The notes below the pieces were generated by a model. It ran no database searches and was not told the origin of the DNA. It worked only from the letters and a program-made list of their open reading frames with translations. A stretch of 20,589 nucleotides of DNA from GCA-2715965 sp047608975 (GTDB lineage: Bacteria > Verrucomicrobiota > Verrucomicrobiia > Limisphaerales > JAYPXF01): NCBI GenBank assembly GCA_047608975.1, contig JBLFYM010000107.1, positions 1-20,589 of the forward strand. The letters are read 5' to 3'. Made by a program: the position numbers and the translations under genes. Position 1 is the first letter of the stretch. Each line of letters starts with the position of its first letter. Shown piece after piece: positions 7,867-16,236 of the stretch.

Positions 7867-9243
7867 ATGAATACTGAAGACTCATCCCACTCATTTTCCC
7901 GTCGCAGTTTCATCGCCGGTTCGGCGGCGACTGTTGCCGCGGGCACCGTACTTTCTCCAGAACTCATCCAGGCAAAAGCCGCCGGTGATCGCGAAGTCAA
8001 AATTGCCCTGGTGGGTTGCGGTGGGCGAGGAACCGGTGCCACGGTTCAAGCACTTAGCACCTATGGCAAGGTGAAGCTCTGGGCCATGGCCGACGCCTTT
8101 GAACCGAACCTGATGAAGAGTTACAAATCGCTCACCGCGGGCGGAACCTACAGTCGGTCGCCGAATGCCGCCACGCCGAAAGATCGCGTGGACGTTCCGG
8201 CCGATCGCCGCTTCGTCGGTCTGGATGCCTACCGAAAGGTGATGGCGATGCCGGAGATCGACATGGTGATCCTGACGACGCCGCCGGGATTTCGAGCCCG
8301 CCAATTCGAAGAGGCGGTGAAGGCGGGCAAACATGTGTTCATGGAGAAGCCGGTGGCCACCGACGTACATGGCGTGCGCACGGTATTGGAGGCGGCAAAG
8401 GAGGCGAAGCGTAAGAACCTGAAGGTGGGAGTGGGACTGAATCGCCGGCATAGCCCGATGTATGAAGCCACGTTGGAACGCATTCACGCGGGCGACATCG
8501 GCAGATTGAACACCATCCGCATCTACAACGTGCGTGGCGGTACGGGCAAGTATTACGAGCGTCTACCGAAGGACACGGAGATGGAGTATCAGGTGAAGCA
8601 TTGGTACTACTTCGACTGGCTCAGCGGCGACTTCCTGGTGGAGCAGAGCGTTCACGATTACGACGTCGCACTCTGGATGAAGGGAATGCTCCCCGTCAGC
8701 GCCCAGGGTCAGGGCGGACGGCTCGTCCGGACTGGCAAGGATTGGGGCAACATCTACGACCATTTCTACGTGGAATACGATTTTCCAGACGGATCAAAGA
8801 TGCTTTCGCAACACCGGCATATCCGCGGTTGCTGGGGGCTGTTCGGCGAGTACGCAGACGGCAGCAAGGGAACGGCCTCATTGGTCGGCAAGGCGCGCGG
8901 CACGGTGCAGATGCATGATCGCCCGGAGTCAGCGTGGCGCATCAAGGAAACCGGAAACTCCTATCAAATCGAGCATGACCGACTGTTCCGCGCCATTCGG
9001 GAAGACACGCCTCACAACGAGGCGGAGTATGGCGCACACGCTACTTACGCCGCGATTCTGGGCCGCATGGCGGCCTATACCGGCAAGCTGCTGAATTGGG
9101 AAGAGACCCTGAAGAGTGATCATAAGATCACTCCCGACGGCGAAACTTGGGAATCACCCGCGCCGTTTAATCCCCTGCCTGAAGGCGGCTACCAGATTGC
9201 CAAAGCGGGAGTTCCACAGCGGCCGCCAGGCAGGAAAGCGTAA
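7867..9243 (+). CDS. Gfo/Idh/MocA family oxidoreductase, Tat-exported
   Basis: A 458-residue NAD(P)-dependent oxidoreductase of the glucose-fructose oxidoreductase/inositol dehydrogenase family. A twin-arginine signal is visible at the N-terminus (SRRSFIAGSAATVAAGTVL, 11-29), so it should act outside the cytoplasm with a tightly bound cofactor, as in known Tat-exported relatives. The Rossmann motif is KIALVGCGGRGTG (45-57), and EKPVAT (160-165) holds the conserved catalytic-domain Lys. The substrate is probably a sugar or sugar derivative but cannot be specified. An upstream GTG at 7825 would add 14 residues before the signal; ATG 7867 places the Tat motif at the normal distance and is preferred. 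It is monocistronic or the end of the parB-kinase transcript, and converges on the second DUF1501 gene. Confidence 0.9.
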   Translation: MNTEDSSHSFSRRSFIAGSAATVAAGTVLSPELIQAKAAGDREVKIALVGCGGRGTGATVQALSTYGKVKLWAMADAFEPNLMKSYKSLTAGGTYSRSPNAATPKDRVDVPADRRFVGLDAYRKVMAMPEIDMVILTTPPGFRARQFEEAVKAGKHVFMEKPVATDVHGVRTVLEAAKEAKRKNLKVGVGLNRRHSPMYEATLERIHAGDIGRLNTIRIYNVRGGTGKYYERLPKDTEMEYQVKHWYYFDWLSGDFLVEQSVHDYDVALWMKGMLPVSAQGQGGRLVRTGKDWGNIYDHFYVEYDFPDGSKMLSQHRHIRGCWGLFGEYADGSKGTASLVGKARGTVQMHDRPESAWRIKETGNSYQIEHDRLFRAIREDTPHNEAEYGAHATYAAILGRMAAYTGKLLNWEETLKSDHKITPDGETWESPAPFNPLPEGGYQIAKAGVPQRPPGRKA

Positions 9244-9268
9244 GATCCGCCGGCCTGCGAACGTTGGG

Positions 9269-9389
9269 CCGTCCCTTCAGGGTCTGTCGGTTACCCACAA
9301 GTTCCAACCTCTCGGCGGAGCCGCAATTCCACCAATCCCAACGGGATAAAGAATGAAAACTTGTGGGTAACGGACAGTTTCAGGACGGG
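9269..9389. repeat. inverted repeat between convergent genes (possible MITE or bidirectional terminator)
   Basis: The arms 9284-9303 and 9358-9377 are inverted copies of each other, matching at 19 of 20 positions, with core GTTACCCACAAGTT. They are separated by 54 bp. Outside the arms the similarity continues weakly, with CCGTCC near 9269 and GGACGG near 9383. The element fills most of the 178-bp gap between convergent genes. A transcript in either direction would form a long stem, but there is no T-tract following it. A small non-autonomous mobile element or a dispersed repeat fits equally well. Confidence 0.7.
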
Positions 9390-9421
9390 GCTCTTGGCTG
9401 CTACGAGAAAATCCGAAGACT

Positions 9422-10846
9422 TCAGGACAAAATTCCGTTCACGACATTTCCGGCGATGCCGGTGAGTCGCATGTCGAGACCCTGGAATTTGAAGGAGAGG
9501 CGTTTGTGGTCGATGCCGAGCAGGTGGAGAATCGTGGCCTGCAGATCGTTGACGTGCATGATGTTGTCGACGGCGTTGTAGCCCAGTTCATCGGTTGAGC
9601 CATACGATGTACCGCCCTTGATTCCGCCTCCGGCAAACCACATTGAAAAGCCTTTGATGTGATGGTCCCGACCACTGCCCTGGGCCATGGGGGTTCGGCC
9701 GAATTCACCACCCCAGATGATCAGACTGTCATCAAACATACCTCGCTGTTTCAGATCCTTGATCAACGCGGCGGAGGCCTGATCAATCTCTGCTGCGGTC
9801 CCGGCCACCTTGGATTTCACGCTGCCATGGTGATCCCAACCACGATGATACAGCTGGATAAAGCGAACGCCCCGTTCTGCCAGTCGCCGGGCCAGCAGAC
9901 AGTTCGCCGCGAATGAACCATCCGCACCCTTGGTACCGTACATCTCTTTGACGGACTCGGGCTCATTGTTCAGATCCACGAGATCCGGCACGCTGGTCTG
10001 CATCCGGAAAGCCATTTCGTACTGGGCAATTCGAGTCCGGATTTCCGGATCCATCGAGGCGCGTTCGTGCAGCAGGTTGAGACGGTTGATGGTATCGACC
10101 ACATCGCGTTGGCGCCCGTGGGTCACACCGGCGGGGCGCCCGACATAGAGCACGGGATCGCCGACCGATCTCAGCTCGACGCCCTGAAAACGGCTGGGCA
10201 GAAAACCGCTGTGCCATTGGCGGGCGGAGATGGGTTGGGATTGTCCGTGTTTACCGATGGAGGACAGGACGACGTATCCGGGGAGCTCGTTGGTTTCCGC
10301 ACCCAGCCCGTAGAGCATCCATGATCCGATGGAGGGCCGTCCGGAAATGAGCGTGCCGGTATTCATCAAGGTGTGGGCCGGATCATGATTGATCGCGTCG
10401 GTCCGCATGGACCGGACAATCGCGAGGTCGTCAGCCACCGTGCCCAGATGAGGCATGATCTTGGAAAAATGTTGTCCCGACTGGCCATACTCCTGGAAGT
10501 CGTGCTGCGGCCCCAAGCATTTCAATTCCTTGTTCTGCAGCTGCGCGATCGGCTGTCCTTTCGTGAACGATTCGGGCATCGGTTTGCCGTCCATCTTTCG
10601 CAGTTCGGATTTGAAATCGAAGGTCTCCAGGTGGGTTGGACCGCCCGCCATGTAAAGATGAATGATCCGTTTGATCTTCGGCGTATGATGCAGCTGATCC
10701 AGGACCCCGGTCCAACGATCCACGCCGGGAGCGGCCCCGATCACGCCGGGCTTGAGAAGTGAGGCCAAGGCGATCGAGCCCAGACCGGCCTTGCCCAAAA
10801 AGGCGCGGCGGGATGTCAACTGGTTGAGAGAATCGAGCGGATTCAT
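9422..10846 (-). CDS. DUF1501 family protein, Tat-exported (copy 2)
   Basis: A 474-residue DUF1501 protein, paralogous to the one at the left of the window. The ATG at 10846 overlaps the stop of the upstream PSD1 gene as ATGA, indicating translational coupling; the longer reading from 10900 lies inside the PSD1 gene and is rejected. A twin-arginine signal (TSRRAFLGKAG, 11-21) precedes a hydrophobic stretch. Family blocks include HLYMAGGPTHLETFD, GGEFGRTPMAQGSGRDHH and NDLQATILHLLGIDH, with His/Asp residues that probably bind metal. The enzymatic activity is unknown. It diverges clearly from copy 1 in sequence while keeping all the conserved blocks, so the two pairs are not a recent duplication. 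Confidence 0.92.
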   Translation of the reverse strand: MNPLDSLNQLTSRRAFLGKAGLGSIALASLLKPGVIGAAPGVDRWTGVLDQLHHTPKIKRIIHLYMAGGPTHLETFDFKSELRKMDGKPMPESFTKGQPIAQLQNKELKCLGPQHDFQEYGQSGQHFSKIMPHLGTVADDLAIVRSMRTDAINHDPAHTLMNTGTLISGRPSIGSWMLYGLGAETNELPGYVVLSSIGKHGQSQPISARQWHSGFLPSRFQGVELRSVGDPVLYVGRPAGVTHGRQRDVVDTINRLNLLHERASMDPEIRTRIAQYEMAFRMQTSVPDLVDLNNEPESVKEMYGTKGADGSFAANCLLARRLAERGVRFIQLYHRGWDHHGSVKSKVAGTAAEIDQASAALIKDLKQRGMFDDSLIIWGGEFGRTPMAQGSGRDHHIKGFSMWFAGGGIKGGTSYGSTDELGYNAVDNIMHVNDLQATILHLLGIDHKRLSFKFQGLDMRLTGIAGNVVNGILS

Positions 10847-13800
10847 TGTCGGGTGATGAATTCGTGCAGATTGAAAATAACCCGGGCAACGGAGGTCCAC
10901 GCGGCGAGTTCGGCCGGGTCAGACTTGTCCACTTTGTCCGACTTCGCAGCGGATTCGCGCAGTCCGGTTTTCAGCAAACTTTCGGCAGCTTCAGTCTCTT
11001 TGCGAAACTGTTTCAGATGAGATTCGAACAGCTCGCCAAGCAGTTTTGATTCGTTGGCCGAAGGATCTCGGGAGACGGCCTCGGTATACGCAAATTCAAG
11101 CCGTTCGACGGTGGAGTCTCCGCCGTCGCTAACAATGCGTTCGGCGAAGGTGCGGGCGGCTTCGACATAGGTGGGATCGTTGAGAAGTACGAGGGCCTGC
11201 TGCGGGGTGTTGCTGCGGACGCGTTCAACGACGCACTCTTCGCGGCTGGACGCATCGAACGCGGCCAGGCTCGGATGCAGAAAGGTTCGGCACCAGTAGG
11301 TGTAAACGCCGCGGCGATACTGTTTGTCCCCTTCGTCATGCGCGTATTTGCGTTTGGGAAAATTGAGATGCACCCAGTAGCCCTCGGGTTGGTATGGCTT
11401 CACGCTGCGACCACCGACTTCATCGACGAGGAGTTGCGCCACCTGCAGGGCGTTGTCGCGCACCATTTCAGCATCGAGCCGAAACCGGCCCTGCCGCGCG
11501 AGCAGATCGTTATAGGGATCGCGGGCAACCTGGCTGTCATCGGCAACCGAGCTTTGGCGGTAGGTGTGGGACATCGCAATGAGCTTGAGCGTGTGTTTCA
11601 CATCCCAACCGCTGGCGATGAATTCCATGGCGAGCCAATCGAGAAGTTCCGGATGGGAGGGATGGGTTCCCTGCATGCCAAAATCGTCGAGCGTACTGGC
11701 GAGGCCGCGACCGAACATGATCTTCCAGAGCCGGTTCACAAACACCCGGGCGACCAAGGGGTTTTCGCGAGAGGTTAACCAGGCCGCGAGATCCAGGCGG
11801 TTGGCACGCTCTTTGGCAGATGTGATTTGCCCTAGAGAGGCTGGTACCGCGGGTGTCACTTCCGCGCCGGAATCATCCTGCCAATTCCCGCGCGGCAACA
11901 CGCGCATGGTTCGCGGAGCGGGAAGCTTTTCGGTGATCATGGTGCGAAGAATGCCCTTGTCCAAGGCGTCGCGCTCCTTTTTCAAGGGATCGAGTTTCTT
12001 GCGGATGGCACCGAAGAGTTTCCGATGGGGTTGGTGCACGTTTTCCAGATAGTGGTTCAAGGCCCGGGTGGCATCCTTCTCAGATCGCTTGTCGACGGCC
12101 TTTTGCAGAATGCCTTTGAGGCCGCGATCAATGCCTTTGTAGTTTTTCTTCTTCACCCACTTCTGCCAAGAGTCGAACGAGATCTCGGATTCAATTTCAA
12201 GTGGTTCCTTCTTCTTGGCCGCTTTCTTTTCCGTGGATTTTTTTACCGGCCCTTCCGTGGTGATCAGACCGAGTTTGTCCCAGTGAACGGTACCGCCAGA
12301 AATGCTGAGAGCAACACTGACGACTTCACTGCCGGGATCCATGTTGACCTTGTCGACCGGGATTTCGAGTTTCACCCATTTGCCGGTTTCGGGCAGTTTT
12401 CCGAAATCGGTTTTCTTGGCGTTCTCGGTTTTGCCACCATAGCCAATGGAGGTCATGTCACCCCAATTCGCGCGATGATTCCAATTGTCCGTACGGAACT
12501 GAACCATCAGGGCCTTGGGAGAATTGGTGGGATTGAGATAGGCGTGCACGAAGAAGGTGTCTCCCTCCTGAACGGTTGGAGGTTCCGTCAAGAAATCGAA
12601 CACATCTTGAGCCACGCCTTCGGAAGAACGGGTCCATGAACGCTTGCCACTGAATTTCAGTTTGTCATCCCACTTGAACGGATGCGTGTCCTTGTTGGCG
12701 CGAACTGTTTTTGCCGCCGGCTTTTCATCATCGGCGATGATGATTTCTTTTGTCTGGGCGTCGGTTTGGCTCTTCACCTCGGGTTTCTTTTCCGTGGCCT
12801 TCGCGAGATGGGCCTTGAGGACCTCCGCTTCAGGTTCCTCGTATTCGAGCTTCGCCAACTCATCTTTGATCTGCTTTTCCAAGGGGCTGATCTGCTTGCC
12901 CAGCGACGCGAGCTGGGTGGTCTCCTGATCGGTGGGGAGCTTGATCACCGAGGTCAATCCGCCGACCGGGGTCTCCTTCACGTCCGCAAAGAAGGCGGCG
13001 AACGAGTAAAAATCCTTCTGGGTAAAGGGATCGTATTTGTGATCGTGACACTCCGAACATCCGAGGGTCGAACCAAGCCAGACCGTGGACGCATTACGCA
13101 CCCGGTCCGCCGCGTATTTGGCGATGTATTCCTTGGGTTGCGCACCGCCTTCGGTGGTGGTCATGAGGAGCTTGTTATATCCGGAGGCAATCTTCTGTTG
13201 CATCGTCGCTTCCGGAAACAGATCTCCGGCAAGCTGTTCGGCCGTGAAGCGATCGAATGGCAGATTGTCGTTGAAGGCTTCGATGACGTAGTCGCGAAAA
13301 GGCGTCACGTTCTGATGTTGATCGCCGTGATAGCCGCGCGTGTCGGCGTAGCGGACCAGATCGAGCCAATAGACCGCCATACGCTCGCCGTAATGCGGCG
13401 ACTTGAGCAACCGGTCCACGGCTTTCTCATACGCGTCCTTGGATCGATCGGCCACGAACGCCTTCATCTCCGCGGCACTGGGCGGCAAACCAAGCAGATC
13501 AAAGCTCAGGCGGCGCAACAAGGTGACTCGATCCGTGGCTTTCGAAGGACTCAGCGTTTGTGCCTCCAGGTTCGATTGCACGAACTGATCGATGGGATTC
13601 ACAACCCCTGAGCCCGTAAATTCTGGGACAGTGGGCCAGTCCAATTTCCGATAGGACCAATGCTGGTCGTACTTTGCCCCCTGTTTGATCCAGTCGCGAA
13701 GGGTGGCTATTTCGGCGGGCTTGAGTTCCTTGTGAGACTCGGCCGGCGGCATGATTTCATCGGGATCGGTCGAGGTGATGCGCAATATCACTTCACTCTT

Positions 13801-14040
13801 GGCCGGATCACCTGGGACAATCGCCGCGTGTCCGTCCTGGACCCGAAACGCGTTTGCACTGAGATCGAGCCGCAGATCTCCCTTCACTTGCTGAGCATCA
13901 GGCCCGTGGCAGGCAAAACACTTGTCTGAAAGAATCGGGCGCACGTCCCGATTGAAATCAACCTCGGCGGCAGTATCTCCGGTGCTCATCACACCGAGCG
14001 CGAGCAGCGCGAATGTTCTTGGAATGGAACAAAAATTCAT
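10843..14040 (-). CDS. PSCyt1-DUF1549-DUF1553 (PSD1) cytochrome c-type protein with jelly-roll-like insert (copy 2)
   Basis: A 1065-residue exported protein with the same frame as copy 1. The signal peptide is at about 1-25. The PSCyt1 heme site CFACH is at 41-45 with MPPAESHKELKPAEI following. DUF1549 spans about 145-355, with a second CxxCH (CSECH, 328-332). DUF1553 lies at about 780-1010, including RVFVNRLWKIMFGRGL, FGMQGTHPSHPELLDWLA and MSHTYRQSS. The central insert differs from copy 1: residues 455-595 form a single beta-rich unit ending in GGTVHWDKLGL, like carbohydrate-binding or LamG-type jelly rolls, embedded in Lys/Glu-rich coiled-coil-like linkers. Its stop overlaps the DUF1501 start (ATGA). 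The insert may target the complex to a different glycan from copy 1; this is inference. Confidence 0.92.
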   Translation of the reverse strand: MNFCSIPRTFALLALGVMSTGDTAAEVDFNRDVRPILSDKCFACHGPDAQQVKGDLRLDLSANAFRVQDGHAAIVPGDPAKSEVILRITSTDPDEIMPPAESHKELKPAEIATLRDWIKQGAKYDQHWSYRKLDWPTVPEFTGSGVVNPIDQFVQSNLEAQTLSPSKATDRVTLLRRLSFDLLGLPPSAAEMKAFVADRSKDAYEKAVDRLLKSPHYGERMAVYWLDLVRYADTRGYHGDQHQNVTPFRDYVIEAFNDNLPFDRFTAEQLAGDLFPEATMQQKIASGYNKLLMTTTEGGAQPKEYIAKYAADRVRNASTVWLGSTLGCSECHDHKYDPFTQKDFYSFAAFFADVKETPVGGLTSVIKLPTDQETTQLASLGKQISPLEKQIKDELAKLEYEEPEAEVLKAHLAKATEKKPEVKSQTDAQTKEIIIADDEKPAAKTVRANKDTHPFKWDDKLKFSGKRSWTRSSEGVAQDVFDFLTEPPTVQEGDTFFVHAYLNPTNSPKALMVQFRTDNWNHRANWGDMTSIGYGGKTENAKKTDFGKLPETGKWVKLEIPVDKVNMDPGSEVVSVALSISGGTVHWDKLGLITTEGPVKKSTEKKAAKKKEPLEIESEISFDSWQKWVKKKNYKGIDRGLKGILQKAVDKRSEKDATRALNHYLENVHQPHRKLFGAIRKKLDPLKKERDALDKGILRTMITEKLPAPRTMRVLPRGNWQDDSGAEVTPAVPASLGQITSAKERANRLDLAAWLTSRENPLVARVFVNRLWKIMFGRGLASTLDDFGMQGTHPSHPELLDWLAMEFIASGWDVKHTLKLIAMSHTYRQSSVADDSQVARDPYNDLLARQGRFRLDAEMVRDNALQVAQLLVDEVGGRSVKPYQPEGYWVHLNFPKRKYAHDEGDKQYRRGVYTYWCRTFLHPSLAAFDASSREECVVERVRSNTPQQALVLLNDPTYVEAARTFAERIVSDGGDSTVERLEFAYTEAVSRDPSANESKLLGELFESHLKQFRKETEAAESLLKTGLRESAAKSDKVDKSDPAELAAWTSVARVIFNLHEFITRQ

Positions 14041-14290
14041 CGGATCAGACGGCGAACCTGACGCGCTTGGCCGGGGTCAACAAGGCAAAATTCGACGGCC
14101 TTTCTCAAGGCAGGAACTTTGTCTGGCCAACCGGCATTGAGCCGATCCCGTCCTCTCGGTCAGGTGCCCGCACACAGTCCGCAGGAAATGCGTAACCACC
14201 CTGTTTGGCGCAGCGTCTGATCGGCCCGTAACCGAGAAAAGGACAAGTGAGACTGGCCTAATTCCGGAATTTTGATATTCACAGCCGTAC
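14041..14290. other. divergent intergenic region with a 12-bp palindrome
   Basis: These 250 bp separate the second PSD1 gene from the DUF2135-like membrane protein gene. A perfect palindrome AATTCCGGAATT at 14260-14271 stands 19 bp before the GTG start of the latter and could be an operator, though 12-bp palindromes also arise by chance. I see no tRNA, no riboswitch fold and no open frame that looks like a gene. Confidence 0.35.
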
Positions 14291-15676
14291 GTGCGAAGCC
14301 TGATCCATAAAATCCCCAAGCCGATTTTCTTCGGTCTGCTCGGCGCGCTTGGATGTCTGGCCGCATGGGCTGTGGGTGAACCGGTGCTGGGAATCATCAA
14401 GCCACCCGCCGCTAACTCCGATTCCGGGGAATTCAAGGAAGAGGTCGCCCCGGTGCTGGTGTTCAACAATGAACTGCAGAAGCGCCTCCAGCGCGAGGAG
14501 GCACAGTCAGGAGACGTTCAGCTCTCGTTGATGTGGAACAACATGAACGACATCGATCTGCACTGCATCGATCCGAATGGCGAGGAGATCTTCTACAGCA
14601 ACAAGAAGGCGCGATCCGGCGGTGAACTCGATGTGGATATGAACGCCAATGCGCCCTATTCGAGACAGCCGGTGGAGAATATTTACTGGCCACCTGACGG
14701 GGCGCCCAAAGGAAAATATCGGATCTTCGTCGAGCACTACGACATGCACGACGAGATCAACACGACGGAGTTCACCTTGGGCATCAAGCAAGGGGGCCAG
14801 ACTCGCGAGTTCAAGGATTCGATCGACCATCAACAGCGAAAGACGATCCATGAATTTGAACTCAACGATCAACCGGTCCGGACGCTGACTGAGATGAGAT
14901 CGCAACGGCCCACGGTATCGCTGACCGCCACTGCGATCATCGGGATCTGGACCTCACTGTTCGCGATGGCCTCGTCCTTCATGTTGGTACAGGGGCAAAA
15001 CTTCCTGATGCGGCGTCCTTTGTTCAATAGCAAGCAACTGGGGATTGTGATCAGTGGCGGTCTTGCAGCTGGGCTGGTCTCCGGCATTGTCAGCCAATAC
15101 CTCTTTTCCTATCTGGTCGGTGCCCTTGGCGAAAACGCGGGCTCGATGCAATGGCTGGTCAAGTCTGGTCAGGTTGCGGGTTGGGGTCTGCTAGGCGGCT
15201 TGCTGGGAATCGGAATGGCTTTCTTCATCCCCAACCTGGCGCGCATCAAGGCCGGGATCGCCGGATCAGTCGGCGGAGCGGTCGGCGGAATCGCGTTCCT
15301 GGTGGCAATGGCAGTTATCGGCGACTGGGCCGGCAGGCTCGTCGGAACGGTGATCCTAGGATTTACCATCGGTTTGGTCGTGGCCCTGATCGAACGATTG
15401 GCACGTGAGGCCGCGCTGATCGTGCATTGGGATCCGAACGAACAAACCGTGGTGAACCTCGGCTCTGAACCGGTTATCCTAGGCAGCGGCAAGGAAGTGC
15501 ATCTCTATATTCCGAAAGAACGGGGATTCCCGGATATCGCCGCACTGGTGACGTTCAAGGACGGCCGGGTGGAGATGGAGAATCGTATGACCGGCACAAC
15601 CCACACGCTTCAAGGCGGGAACAAACTGGAGATCGGAACGTTGCTGATCGAGATCCAGACCGACTCCGATTCGTAG
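14291..15676 (+). CDS. membrane protein with DUF2135-like and FHA-like domains
   Basis: A 461-residue protein of unknown function with an unusual layout. Residues 12-36 form a hydrophobic signal anchor. Residues 76-190 resemble DUF2135 (YfaP-like): NDIDLHCIDPNGEEIFYSNK, SGGELDVDMN and ENIYWPPDGAPKGKYRIFVE are the family's characteristic blocks. Four or five hydrophobic, Gly-rich membrane segments follow between 210 and 367. The tail (about 375-456) looks FHA-like: a GSEPVILGSG strand, a FKDGRVEMENRM turn and LEIGTLLIEI at the end. The canonical FHA Arg/Ser-His residues are not clearly present, so phosphothreonine binding is uncertain. Start is GTG 14291; no alternative lies upstream in frame. 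Neighbours give no clue: no kinase, phosphatase or von Willebrand A protein is adjacent. Confidence 0.75.
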   Translation: MRSLIHKIPKPIFFGLLGALGCLAAWAVGEPVLGIIKPPAANSDSGEFKEEVAPVLVFNNELQKRLQREEAQSGDVQLSLMWNNMNDIDLHCIDPNGEEIFYSNKKARSGGELDVDMNANAPYSRQPVENIYWPPDGAPKGKYRIFVEHYDMHDEINTTEFTLGIKQGGQTREFKDSIDHQQRKTIHEFELNDQPVRTLTEMRSQRPTVSLTATAIIGIWTSLFAMASSFMLVQGQNFLMRRPLFNSKQLGIVISGGLAAGLVSGIVSQYLFSYLVGALGENAGSMQWLVKSGQVAGWGLLGGLLGIGMAFFIPNLARIKAGIAGSVGGAVGGIAFLVAMAVIGDWAGRLVGTVILGFTIGLVVALIERLAREAALIVHWDPNEQTVVNLGSEPVILGSGKEVHLYIPKERGFPDIAALVTFKDGRVEMENRMTGTTHTLQGGNKLEIGTLLIEIQTDSDS

Positions 15677-15694
15677 CCGGCCTGAACCGAGCTA

Positions 15695-16158
15695 TCAGTC
15701 CAGAATGGTGAGCTGACCAGTGGACGCTCCAACGAGCCTGATCTCACCATCCCGCTCCAGCTCAGCCAACACCGGACTGTCCTTGCGGATATCCTTGATC
15801 GTCTGGCGTAATGTTTCCCAACTTCACATCGTCCACCGCTCCCTTGACCGCGCCACAGTTCTCGTGGCCGAGCACCAGGACGAGCTTTGACCCTGAAGCC
15901 TTACAGGCAAATTCCATACTCCCAAAAATATCGATATTCTCGAAATTCCCAGCCCCGCGAGACAAAATGCCGATTGCCGTCCATCAACAATTGCAGCCCG
16001 GAGTCCGGAGTAAAGCGGTCGCGATCAGCTTGCGAAAGCACCTGCTCAATCACCGGTTTGCCCCGGTGCGGATCAGGCGTTTTACACCCAACCGACAACA
16101 GCAAGATAGACGCAAAGCAGAGGTGGATAATCGAGATTCTGGAAAGCGAATTGATCAT
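15695..16158 (-). pseudogene. beta-carbonic anhydrase pseudogene with two internal deletions
   Basis: Three fragments in order make up a degraded exported beta-carbonic anhydrase (CO2 hydration). The first (from ATG 16158) has a lipoprotein-like signal (LLLSVGC) and the family's pre-core segment GLQLLMDGNRHFVSRG. Near 15950-15965 the reading jumps frame to AGNFENIDIFGSMEFACK and GHENCGAVKGA, the second zinc-binding region (His-x-x-Cys). Near 15808 it jumps again to RQTIKDIRKDSPVLAELE, the C-terminal helix, ending at a TGA at 15695-15697. Compared with family members, roughly 50 residues are missing at each junction, and the first loss removes the zinc-binding/catalytic Cys-x-Asp-x-Arg block. 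The product cannot be a functional enzyme. Two large losses plus frame changes argue against sequencing error. Confidence 0.88.
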
Positions 16159-16236
16159 GCCGGATGCTTATTCGATCTCCCGAGATTTTCAGCGGAACAA
16201 TTCTGAAAAACAAAGGTCGAGCAATCCGGAACAAAC

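Noticed and set aside
14077..14469. A 130-codon minus-strand open frame overlapping the DUF2135-like gene and its upstream region.
   Set aside because: Its composition and lack of motifs mark it as a shadow of the membrane protein gene; no similarity to a known family was recognised.
15402..15407. CACGTG, the core of ParB-binding parS sites.
   Set aside because: The flanks do not extend the palindrome toward the 16-bp parS consensus, and it lies inside a coding region far from parB.
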